Shown in pieces: positions 11,301 to 23,300 of a stretch of DNA of 64,000 bases (positions are counted from its first letter, which is position 1; the number at the start of each line of letters is the position of its first letter). The position numbers and the translations under genes were made by a program. The stretch is from NCBI GenBank assembly GCA_020698575.1, contig CM036255.1, positions 22,806,501 through 22,870,500 on the forward strand, in the 5' to 3' direction. This stretch comes from Bostrychus sinensis (lineage: Eukaryota; Chordata; Actinopteri; Gobiiformes; Eleotridae). A model generated the notes under the pieces. That model did not search any database. It had not been told where the DNA came from and was given only the letters and a program-made list of their open reading frames with translations.

Positions 11301-14300
11301 CTTGACCCAGGAGTTCTATAGACACACATTACAACAATATTTCTTTGCCTCTCCATTTCGATCTCAAGGGTTATACTTTCCATCAAATCATCTATTATGG
11401 TACGTTCACACCGGACGCGAATCAGGCGTCAGGCGCGAGTGATTACCATGTTAATTCTATGGAGAGCCGCGTTCAGGCGCGAACAAGCGTCCTGCGGCGC
11501 GAATGACGCGAATGGCGCGACGCGAATCAAGCGAATCCCGCGAATAGCGCGCCGCGAATGTCGCGAATTGAGCGTTTGACGCGCGAGTCCCGCGAATAGG
11601 CGGAGACGCGAATCGGCGGAAGACGCAAACAACGCAGATTCGCGTCCAACGCTCTGGTCGCGGAAGTTGAAAAATTTGAACTTCTGCGAACGTTCGCGGC
11701 GCGTTAACCAATCAGGGACCTGCTTTAGCAATGACGTGGTTACGTACGACGTAACAGGAGGAGATCCCTGTCTCGGAGATCCAGCAAAACAATCATCGAG
11801 GCTTCAGAGTGAACCCGGAGATAAAAGCTGCAGCCTACAGTAGCTCTTCTACTTTTATGAAGACAGGAAACAAAAACAGCCCTGATAGAAAACACTATAA
11901 ATAAAATATGGCTGTTTAGGCTTTGTGTGACTGTGGTTATAGCTGTTATATGTGATACAAGCCTGTGACAGAGGCTCACTCTGATCATCGTGACATCAAG
12001 AACACACAAGTAAATATAAAGGGGGGTTAACTTTACCAAAATAGCCTATTGAGATGTGCTCGTTATATTAGCAGTTATTGCACTCTCCAGAACAACAGAA
12101 AATACAGCGCCTGGGACTAGACTAGACCCCGAAACCACTAGAGAAAGCTAATGTACAAGAAATAACCCCAGGCTCTCAGCTCTGTCTCTGGGGTTAATGC
12201 TGCTGTACAGCAGTAGTGTCCTGGGGAGAGGTCCTCGCAGCTACACGGGACACAGGTGACCAAACCCAGACAGGCTCATTTGGGAGTAGCCCTAGCGGCC
12301 ATGCCCCTCATTTGACGCGAATGAAGCGAACAATTCGCCTCATTCGCGAAGTGAGTGAATTCAAAATGGTCACGCGTCCAACTAGACGCGAATGACGCGA
12401 ATGACGCCTGATTCGCGTCCGGTGTGAACGTACCATTACAGTAGTCATGGTCTCAATTAATTTGCATTTCAGGTCCCTGCTTATAAACAGGGCTACACCC
12501 CCACCCTTCTTATTGGTTCTGTTAATCCAATGAAATTCATAGCCCTCAATATGAAATTCAACCCCTTTATCCTTAGTTAACCAGGTCTCCGACAAAGCGA
12601 TTGCCTTAAATGTATTTTTAAGTGTTTTTAAGTAATCAGTAATTTTACCAAAATTTGAATAAAGGCTCCTGCAGTTGAAGTGAATTAAGGAAAATGTGTC
12701 ATTTATTTTCAATTCATTGTTAAATTCAGCATCTGTATAATATTTACACGTGTCATTCATATAACAAAACAAATGAGTCTCTGAATCCAATACGTGTTCA
12801 TAATCATACAGTTTTTGCTCAACGTTTTCAGACCGTAATAGAATCTGATCACACAATTGGGTCATTTAATTCGATGTCTCAAGTTAGTCTTTCATAAGAC
12901 ACGAGTACAATGTCCCTGGCCAAAGCTCTTTTCCACATACCTTATTCCATTGACTGATCCTTCTCATATTTGTCCCAAAAGTGGAGAAGTGTCTCTACGC
13001 TGGCCGTGACGTCGCCTGCGGGAGTGCGGCGACTCTTACTAGGGGGAGTGAGCCAGCCTCCAGCCCGCAGAGTAGCCTCGCAATCCGGCTGTTTGTTTGA
13101 TACTTCCATTGTTACGCCAAACTCCTTTAATCGTTCGGCAGCGGCTCGGGGATTGTCAAAAATCTTTACTTTCCCATCTTGCAGAAACATCTTCAGTTTT
13201 GCGGGAAACAAAACGCGAGATTTTATATTTCTTGTGCAAAGCTGTTTTCTCGCATCTCTGTAAAGCGCACGTTCCTTACACACCTGAGCCGTAAAATCTT
13301 CATCAAAGTATATCCTCCGTCGCTCACCCTGATGTCCTCGAGAGCCCAGGCAGCTTATAGCACCCTTTGCTTATCCCTGTAGCTTCCAAAACAAACAACA
13401 ATGGATTGAACATGTTCCTTACGCCCAGGTGGGATACCTGCAGCGCGGTGTGCCCTCTCAATGAGAATGGCTTCCCGGATGTTTAGCTTCTCCAGGAAAA
13501 ACTTCTCTATGAACTCAATCAAGTTGTTTCCTTCCACCTTCTCCGGTACAGAATAAATCCTCAAATTCTTTCTCCTTGCATGGCCTTCAAAATCCTCACA
13601 TCTTTCATCAAGCTGTTTTTGTTTACACATTGTGTGGAAAAGCACTTTAGTTAACTCAACTTCACAGTCTTCATTTTGTGCTATTCTCTTTTCAGCTTCA
13701 TCCATTCTAATTTTCAATTTTCCAATGTTTTCTTTTATATCACTTACTTCTTTTCTCAAAACGTCAAAATTCCCAGCAGTTTCAACACGGAATACTTTGA
13801 TTTCATTCAGAATTTCTGAGAGTGCAGCGACACCTCCCACGTCTTCGTCTAAGCAGGTTTCCTCTGCTGGCGCGTTTACAACAGATTGCCTTCGTCTTTG
13901 ACTTGTTCTTGGCATTATTGGTTTTTCACATCAAGTACCACCTCAGAAAATATTTGGCGTTCCAAGTTCCATCTTTAGTGGAATAAGATGAGCCTAAATC
14001 TGGACTAAACTTGGAAACCAAGGAAGAAAACAGGGATAAATCCAAAACTGGGACTATTCCAGGTCTAAACAAAGACAAGACTAGAAATAAAGCAACACTA
14101 ACTTAAGAGGGATAAAATAGGGATTAACAGAAAAATGCCATACTAACTAAAGTAATTCCAATTCCAGGATTAAACTGGGCCTAAACCAAGACTAAACAAG
14201 AACAAATCAAGGAATAAACCAGGAACACATCTGGCTCTAAATTAAATTAAAATCAGGCCTTGAACTGCAAGATTCCTGAAGCCCGCATACCACAGTTTGA

Positions 14301-17300
14301 GAACCACCACCATGATATTGTTTTTAAATCTAGTGATAGAGAATGATAAAAACATGTGGTCTTTACTTACAGTCAATGTTGTTTTGCAGCACACGGATGC
14401 ACTGCTCGTACAGTGTCATCATACGGGGTAAAAATGCAGTCTTTGATCCAGAGAAAACAACCATTTTGGAGTTTAACCTTTTTCCTGTGAAGCCAGCGTC
14501 CTCCTCATCATTGCAGACGGCAACTGACAAAGCAAAAAAAAAAAAGAAAGAAAGAAAAAACATGACTATGTTGATGCTGCTGCTAAAGTAGTTTATATAA
14601 GTCATTAAAAATGTGTTGAAAATATGTTGAAGCACCAATACTTGCCAAGACTAGTGTTGAGGCAGGAAAAAATGACAATATTTAGACTGACACTGACATA
14701 ATGAGTGAAATTAAAGTGGAACTAATATAAGTCCCTATATTTACTCATCAAAACATAACAAAGACTGAACCAGGACTAAAACAAAGTAAAATGAGGACTA
14801 AATTAAGAAAATCACAACTAAATCTGGATTTTTACACATTCTCATTGAAGGCCCTGATAAGACAATGAACTGGCAGTGTAAATCTGAGTCAGATGAAAAA
14901 CCAACACATTATTGTGATCCATTTTAATTTCTTGTGATGTTATTGTGATGTTCTTGTGATGTTGATATCATACTAATAATACATCTGTGCTATATTGTGC
15001 AGCCCTAATTTCTACATTAAGTTTGTTATTGGACTGGAGGACATGTTACCTTTCCGTCTCTGGGGGGACAGTGGTGTGACATCGATTGAGGGCAGTGGTC
15101 TGTAATTGGGTTGAATTGCAGGCAGAGGGATTTCAGGAAGGGTCGGGACAGGCTCGACCACCTGCAAAAAATGACACACATTTGATACAAACTGCTTTAC
15201 AAAATCTCAGCCAACGGACAAAAAGTTACTTGCTTACTGCATTTGTTTTCTTTTGTTTTGTTGTTTGTTGACATGCATGTGTTGCGTGGAAAGTGAAGAA
15301 AGTGAAACAAAATGTGTGGGGAAAAAAGAAAGCAGTAGGGACTGCAGTGGCTCGGGAGGTGAAGCAGTCGTCCTATCGTAAGAAGGTTGGCGGTACGAAT
15401 CCCACTCTCCCCACTTCATACTGTCATTGTGTCATTGTGTCCTTGGCCGCAAAGACACTTCGACCACCTTGCCTGTATGAATAGGTTTGTGTGATTGGCG
15501 GTGGTCGGAGAGGCAGAAGGCGCAGAATGGCTGCCACATCTCTATCAGTGTGCCCCGGGCAGCTGTGGCTACAGAAGTACCTCACCACCGAGTGTGACTG
15601 AGAAGTGAATGAATACCGTATTTTCCACACTATAGGGCGCACTTAAAAGCCTTCAATCTTCCCAAAAAACGACAGAGCGCCTTATATATGAATTTATTTA
15701 CAGCTACCGTAGTCAGGAGCATCGTGGAGTAATACATACTGTGCTTCACCATAATATTGCCGTAATCACCCAACTGTTTAACTCGGACACTGAAGATGAA
15801 GAATTTGAGGGATTTGTGGACGAGGAATGAACTGAAAAAGTGAGTGTATTGTGTTGTATTTTGTTATAACGTTAACTGAACAGTTATGAGTTATTGTGAA
15901 TATGCTATCGTTTGATTTAGCGGTTGTGTTTTTTATTCATGCGTTACAACTGAACAAGTTTGGGAGTTATGGTGAACGCGTTGAACAAAGTTTGACTGAC
16001 TGACTTATCTGACTGTTTTGTGTCGCCTTTTAATCCGGAGAGCTTTATATGTGAAAAAAGTTCGAAAATAGACCATTCAATGACGCCTTATAATCCGGAG
16101 TGCCCTATAGTGCGGAAAATACGGTAAATGACTAATGTGCTTTGAGAAGCATGAGAGGCTATTGTTATTATTATAGTCTATAAAATTTGTATAAAATAGA
16201 GTAAAAGTAATGTATGAAGGAACATCTCAGGTTTGATTCCTGGGCAATAATATAAGAAGTAGTAGTATGTGATTGTCCAATAAATCACTTAAAAATGTGT
16301 ATGTACTGAAGTCTTTTCACTGAATACACTGTTTCTCTTATTAGCTTCAGTATTTCAGTACAGTACTCGTTTGAAGCAACACTATGCAACCCTTTAACCA
16401 CAGAATATATAAAGGTAAAAAAAATAAAAAAATCTATAAAATATTTGCATTATATTTGACTAGTTTAATTAATAAATTGTACCTGATTAAACAAAGCCTT
16501 TACTGATTACTATGTAAGGGTCCTGAGCTAGAGGGATAATTGGTGGTAGCAGCACAGTAGTAGTAGTAGTAAAACTAGATTTTGCCATACAAGTGCTAAT
16601 AATTTTCATTAGAAACTTTCACTTATACTCTGGTAATAATTTTATAACAGTACTTTTACTTGAGAACAGATTGAGTACTTCTTCCACCTCTGCATGTTGT
16701 GCATATTGTTTTTTATTGAAAGGTAGCAGTCTAATGTGGCTTTTACAAATGCTGACACAAAATCAAATTTAAAAAAAACTAGAGAGTACAGTATAAACTG
16801 GTGTAGTGTGCTTTGGCTTTCGTACCTTCTTGCGTTTCTCCGGGACAGGCGCTGAACTTGAATTTGACCTGGAGCTCGAGTGGGGCCTCTTACTGCTGCC
16901 ATTGGACTTGCTCACTTTGGACGAGGACGATGACGAGGATGATGATGATGCTGCTGCTGGGGCGGGGGCAGAGGGTCGCGAGGAAGAGGAGGAGTAAGGA
17001 GGTCGACTGTGAGACGGGGCTGAAGATGATGACGTGGGCTTTTTCTTTTTTTTGACTGAAGTCGGAGCGTCATACGTTAGGAAGGACTCAAAAGACATGG
17101 TTGGAGGCTCGTAGATATCTTCATCTTCATTTGTGGGAGAGTCCTTCGGTGCTCGTGGCCGACCTGGCAAGAAAAAGTGGAAGATTTTTGGAATTTGTAA
17201 CTATAATTTTCACATAAAGTGGTATTAGTTCAAGTACTGGGATAGGTCACCAAGGACAACGCAGCAGAGTCCATTTTTTATTGATACCGACAATGGCAGA

Positions 17301-20300
17301 CCAGGAACACCCCACAACCACTGCAGTTTTGGAGATGCTCTGACCCAGTCATCAAACCAGCTTCAATCCTTATTCTTGCCCATTTTTTACTGCTCCTAAC
17401 ACATCAACATTAAGGACAACATTTTCACTTGCTACTTCATACATCCCACTCACTAACAGGTGCCATGATGAAGAGATAATGTCTTATTCACTTCACCTGT
17501 CAGTGGTCATAATGTTATGCCAGATCAATGTATCAAATTAATCTATTTCAGTAGGTCTGAATGAAATATTTCATCTATAACTTGATGTAACTTGCTGTTA
17601 AACCTCTTAATCTTGTTTTTGTATTTGTCATTTCCTTTAAAGCAGGATGTTGCGCTCTGTCAAGATTAAGACAGAAGATAAAACAAACAAAAGGGGACTT
17701 GAATAACCCAATAACCCAATTTCACAAGTATATTGGAAGTGCTTCTAGTTCAACCCAGTCACAAGGGAGCTCTCAGGAAGTCCTTCGATTAAAACCACGA
17801 GAGACACATTTGCAACTACTACTGCTTTGCATTTCTGGAAATGACCAAGACTCAAGGTGACTCCCCTGTGTCAATTAAGTTAAAAAATAAACAAAACCCT
17901 ACATTACAATGCACCATATCAGTAACAAAACTATACATTTCAGTGTTTCACACAGCCCTGACAGTCTAAGTAAATGTGTCATGTAATCAATGAAAAAACA
18001 AGCATTCTCCTATTAACCAAATCAAGCCCTTTGTGCCACTTTAACTCTCTAGATGGTTATTCTTTCTTGCTGTGAAAAATGACAAAAGTTACAGGGCTTT
18101 TCTCTGTTATTGCTGTTACGTGGAGCTTCCTCAATAATTACAGGAAATGTGTAATTTGTATTGTGTAATATTTTGGGACTTCTGGTCTGTGTCACTGTGA
18201 CATAGACAAGCATCAGTGTCATTAAAACAAACAAGGTACACAAGCGGCACGCTTCATCTTCACCTGCAAAGGTTAAATTATAAAAGGTAACTAATAGAGA
18301 TAGACTAATATATAAGGCAGATACATAAGGTCATTTTTTAAATTTAAACAATTGGCCAATTTTTTGTCAGGCACCCATTAGGGCAAGGACCAGATACATG
18401 AGGCTTTATTTGATGCAAGACTGCAGCATTAGCTTCAATCCACAGGAGGCAAGGAGCTGAACTGTAACTTCAGTTCACTGCAATGACAGCTGTAAAAAGC
18501 CATGAATGCACAGTACCTGAGGAAACAAAAAGGAATTTACAGGGACTAATAGTCTTTTCAAAATCAGCATCGGCCATAAAAAAAAGTCCTATATGGGTCA
18601 ACCTCTGGTAACTATAATATGAGAAAGCCACAGATTAGAGTTAAAAAAACACAAGATCACACATCAGTACTAAGAAGAGACAAGTTGTTTTGTGAACAAA
18701 ACACATTGTTCAACTTCAATGAACAATCATTAACAAGCTTTCTGATCCTCAACTCTAATTTCGGTTTAGAAATCACTAAAGTATAAGTACTGCTATTATA
18801 TGGTATATTATATAGAACTACTACTACTACTCCCAGTACTAAAGCCAGCAACAGGGAGCCACCAGTCCTAATCCCAGATAAATGGACAGTCTGGTTGCAT
18901 TAAGAACAGCATCCAGCATGAAACCTTTGCAAATCACTGCATGCTATGAGGCAGATGAAGTGCAGAGGTATGAGGCGAGAGAGAGAGAGGGAAACAAAAG
19001 GAAAGGAGCAGAGTTAAACTGAGTTTGACTCCAGTGAGATGAAGTGGGGAGAGTGTACAGTGCTCTAAGTAAACGCAGCGGCTCCTCTGCGTCCTAAAGC
19101 ACCAAATTGAACATGGGGGCTCCGAAAAGTGATGCATGAGAGCTCCCTGCAAGATACCGTAGCTTCTAAAATTCTTAAGGTTATCCTACCATGACATTTA
19201 TAATCACAAATAATAGTATAATCGGTTAATCCTGACATCCCTAACAGAGACCACTTCACTTCACATTTACAATAACAAAATATTTTCACATTCAAGATAT
19301 TTTCTTTACGGAGGGCAGTGACAAATGAATACCACATTAATATGAGAATCACTGCACACTTTGCAGCAGGAAATAAGGACTTCAGTACTTCTAACTGTAC
19401 TGCATAAAGGACAAGAGTACTTAATTTTCTTTGTTTGTTCGTGTTTTGTCCCCTCCGCTGTAACTTCAAAAAAATATCTACAGCCCATAAACTCACCACT
19501 GTCTCCCTTCTTCCTCTCCTCCCTCTTTGACTCCTGTGACGTGGGTTTCTTGTTGTGTTTTGGTGCTTTCTGCTCTGGACTCTGTTGCCTCACTCTCTCC
19601 AACTCCCTCTTCTTGCCCTCTCTTCCTGTCCCGCTCCGGTCGCTGCTCCCTGGCCTCCGCTCCTCAACCCTGTCTCTGTGGTAGTGGTTCTTGTTGGGTT
19701 TGCCGCTCTGTCGGACATCTTTTCGAGGTGGGGGAGGAGGAGGTGCTGGCGGGGGGCTGGGCTGGGGGCTATCGTACTCGTCGGAGTGGTAGGCATCTCT
19801 CTGTGGTGAGATGTACTGTGGGGAGTAGTTGGGGTTGTAGCCTTCCTCTTCCTCCTCCTCTTCTTCTTCCTCTTGGTCCTGGTCATATGAAGGTTCGGGA
19901 GAAGGTTCAGGGGATGGTTCTCGACCTCGTTTGTGTCCCCGATCTTCGATTCTGTGAGACTGTGAGCGAGATACGTCTTTGGTGTGGTGACTGTTGGAAG
20001 GTCTGTAACGGCAAAAAACTGCAGTCATGAAAAGTGATTTAAACTTTAATAATTCAAAGAACACAGAACTCAACCAAAGCATCATAATATTAATTCATCT
20101 TCGTCCGCTTATTCACGTTAGGGGTAGAGGGTACTGGCACCTATCCCAGCAAATATGGGCCACAGACGGGTTACACCCAGGACAGTGGCAAGACAGACAA
20201 CCACTCTCACTTTCATTCACTGGGGGCGATTTAGAGTCACCAATTCTCATAACAAATGTATGACTTTGGAAGGTGGTACCCGGTGAGAACCAACAGTGAC

Positions 20301-23300
20301 AAGAGGAGGGCATGCAGACTCCACCCAGAGATTTTGAGTGACGTCCGGCCCGAGGATTGATCTCACTGGGAGGCAAGAGCATTAACCGCTTTGCTACAAT
20401 GCCCCAAGTAGCATAATCATTTGGTTATCTACTGAGCCTTTGTGACTAGAGTTAGTACTTTTATGGGAGCTGGGATTCGATCCTAGGTCTTCTTCACAAA
20501 GTGTAGATGTTGGCCAGGTATTAGCTATACACTCTATAGTATAGCTAAAATCCTGGATCCAGACAGTTTCTAAATCTACAAAAACTGTATTTTCTTCATA
20601 TTACAACAAACCAACAACAAAAGGCTGAAAGCAAATGGCATCTGAATGTTTTTACTAACAAAATTTTTCACTTTTTCCACAGTGCTCATAACAACTCATA
20701 AACAGCACATTTTAGAGGATTTCTGGCATAAAACTGTGAAACACTGGACCTGTTGACACTGCTGTTTGTAGTATGTAAATATGCAACAAGGGTATCCCTA
20801 AACAACAGAAAACACGCAAACAGTCAACACTCAAAACTGAGCTATTTAATAATTCAAATTTAAACAAAGCCATACTGGCTAAGTGTACTGAGGATTGGGT
20901 AATATTTCTGGATGTACATAGAAAGATTCAGTCACACTTTTAAAATACCATTTACATGAAAGTTGTAAATAAACTAAAGGGAAACTTTTTCCCCCTAAAT
21001 GACCTTTTTACAGACACAAGAAACCACATCTTGCTATCCAGTCATTATCAGTCCCCCAAAGACGAATAAGTGGGCACGTGTAAGGTGTGGCTTATGATAG
21101 CAACTTTAGAATACATAGATCATGCTAAAGACATCTCAGTAAGCACCCTATGATACAATGCCTTCATGTTTAACACCTTAACCTAAACACAATCTATAAA
21201 AGGTCCTCCTCATATGTAAGATTTTAATTAGAGACAAATAATTCTTTATATAATGACAAACACCAACTTCTTCAACAGAGCGAGGCAAGCCATGTAAAAA
21301 AAACAAAAAAAACAGGACGAACAGACAAAACTCACACAAATGCAGTCTAACTAAAAATGTTGCCAAACAGACTAAATGACAATATAAAAGCAGGGTTAAG
21401 CTGTAAGCAAAATGCAAATAATGTTACAATAATATCTTAAACTCTGACTACAAAGATTTCTACAAGTTTCTAACAAGTTAAGCCTGAGTTTGACAATTAG
21501 ATTCACAGTTTCCACATGTTGAAGCTTGTAGTGGCTTCAGGAGCAATACAGTAAAAAAAATGATTTAAACATACCTGTCTGCAGACTGAGGAACCAGTTT
21601 CTTCCATTTGGCCACAAGGCTTTTGGCCAATTCTCCAACTATATCATGCTTCCTTAAAGAATTCACAGCTTTACCCACCCCAGTTTCCTGCAACAAAATA
21701 GTACAAAAGCTATATGAGAAAGATAAATATTTAGTCTGCACACTTTTTTTCTAAAGAAGCTATTTCACAGAGACATACTCAAGGTTATAATTCTCATAAA
21801 CATACAAAGAAATAAAGGTTTTCATCTTTGTTTTATTGTCATAAAACTTACCACCAGTATTTCCACAGTCATAGGAAGCTCCCCCAGTCTTCTGAGAGCC
21901 TTTACCAGCTGGAAACAAGAAAGAAAGGGCATATGAAATTCCTAATGTACTTTTAAAATATGAGGGCTTCTCTTAAATAAAAAAAAGACGAATGACCTTG
22001 GTGCAACTTGCTCACAAGATATTGCTCCTTTGTGTGTCAGGGTCAAAACATACTGTGAATCTTACTTAATCAATAACTATTCACTTGTTTATACATATAA
22101 TATAAATACTGAGATGGTATAGTTGCAGCAGAGGCACAGGACGGGGTGGAAATCCTGAAAAGTGTTTCTTCAAGTACTGCAGTAGTATAAGAAAAAATCT
22201 TACTACAAATGCAATGACTTGGTTTTGACTTAGCTTGTTTCTAAAGTCAGCAACAATGAACTATTAAATGACCTTAGATAAAATGTAAAATCATCATCCA
22301 CAAAGTAATAAATACAGAATAATAAATACACTTGAATCCATGGCACGTAACTACAAGAGAGGATAGGAACGCACAAATGTACCCTTAGCTGCTACTTGTA
22401 GTGGAGTGTTTTTATAGTGTGCTGTGGTCCGTTTTGCTAGAGGATGTCAGTAAACATAATCTCTCACAATACATTCACACCTTGAAGGAAAAGCCAGTTT
22501 GGAGGTTAACAGTTAGGCGACAATACAAAGAAGCCTAATAAATTGAGTTTAAAATGTCTCTCAAGGTGGTTTCACTGCAATTACTTTTCTATTTTTATAC
22601 TTCAGCTATTTGCCTTTTGAGGAAATGAATCCTATGGACGTGACCTAAATTATTCCTAAAAAAAAATCAGTGTCAGAGTTACGAGTATTGTGTGATGAAG
22701 CCAAGTTTGAAGTTTACTAAATTGTCTTCAATTCATTGTTCATACTAGACTAATAGATTTGAAAATTGTCTGTATTTTACAATGATTTTTATCTGAAATG
22801 TAAACAATATGACAAAATTCAGGACATTAATTTGTTATTCGAGTGGTATAAAGCTATAAAGGATGCCATGAAAACAGTTAGCAGAAAATGAATGAAGGTG
22901 CTTTGTCTTATTCCCGTAAACGTTTCTGGTTAGCTCAACTGCTAACTCTGGCCCTCTAGCCTGGAGTTTTGTTTGGACTCCGCAAATATCGTTGTCTTTA
23001 ACTTTCGGTTTATAATTTAGTGAGCAAAAGTGCCTTGGTGAGTAGATATTTTGTTGACCTAGTCGTGATAAAGACGATTTTTCTAAAACCAAGTTAAAGC
23101 TCCGTAAATACGATGACGTCTCACAAGAGGCCTTCACGGGCCAGCACAAACAGTCGGAAATTTCAGCAGCGCCTGGGTAAAGGCCTGTAACAATCTTCAA
23201 ACAAAGTGACAATATGACATTTAAAAGGTGCCAGCACGTTAAGTATAGTCCTGTTTAATCAGTTAATTGCCTCACTGTTTGTTGCAATGCATTAACAAAT

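Larger units (their letters stand above)
8443..13930 (-). mobile_element. Near full-length LINE retrotransposon (L2/CR1-like ORF2)
   Basis: Minus-strand non-LTR element with ORF1 (13915 to about 12942), ORF2 (about 12865 to 8831) and a 3' end that runs into a TATG/TG-rich microsatellite (about 8497-8660). ORF2 contains an AP-type endonuclease and a reverse transcriptase with a FADD catalytic box. The endonuclease is interrupted by a Harbinger-like MITE at 11398-12435. Several frameshifts make it inactive, but coverage is nearly complete. It lies in eloa intron 7 in the same direction as eloa, inside an older hAT-like MITE. Family assignment to the jockey superfamily is firm; L2 versus CR1 or Rex1 is inference. 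Confidence 0.85.
8423..14312. mobile_element. hAT-like MITE interrupted by the LINE
   Basis: A CAGTGATTCTCAAACTTTT terminus lies at 8424-8442. The sequence that normally follows in this family (TCAAGTACCACCTCAGAAAA) is found only at about 13931, after the LINE. It is followed by an ACTAAACC array (about 13985-14260) and a TTTGAGAACCACC end near 14310. Other copies of the family have the two parts joined, which shows that the LINE inserted into an existing MITE. Confidence 0.6.

Noticed and set aside
11397..11731. Several overlapping Arg-rich frames
   Set aside because: Produced by CpG-rich subterminal repeats of the Harbinger-like element; open on several frames and both strands, as expected of repeats.
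16806..17055. Acidic plus-strand frames (Asp/Glu runs)
   Set aside because: Antisense of the poly-Ser coding exon of eloa.
19527..20030. Plus-strand frame of 167 aa
   Set aside because: Shadow of eloa exon 4; eloa splice sites and homology explain the minus strand.
22835..23212. Minus-strand frame of 125 aa in eloa intron 1
   Set aside because: No recognisable domain, splice context or biased composition; consistent with chance.
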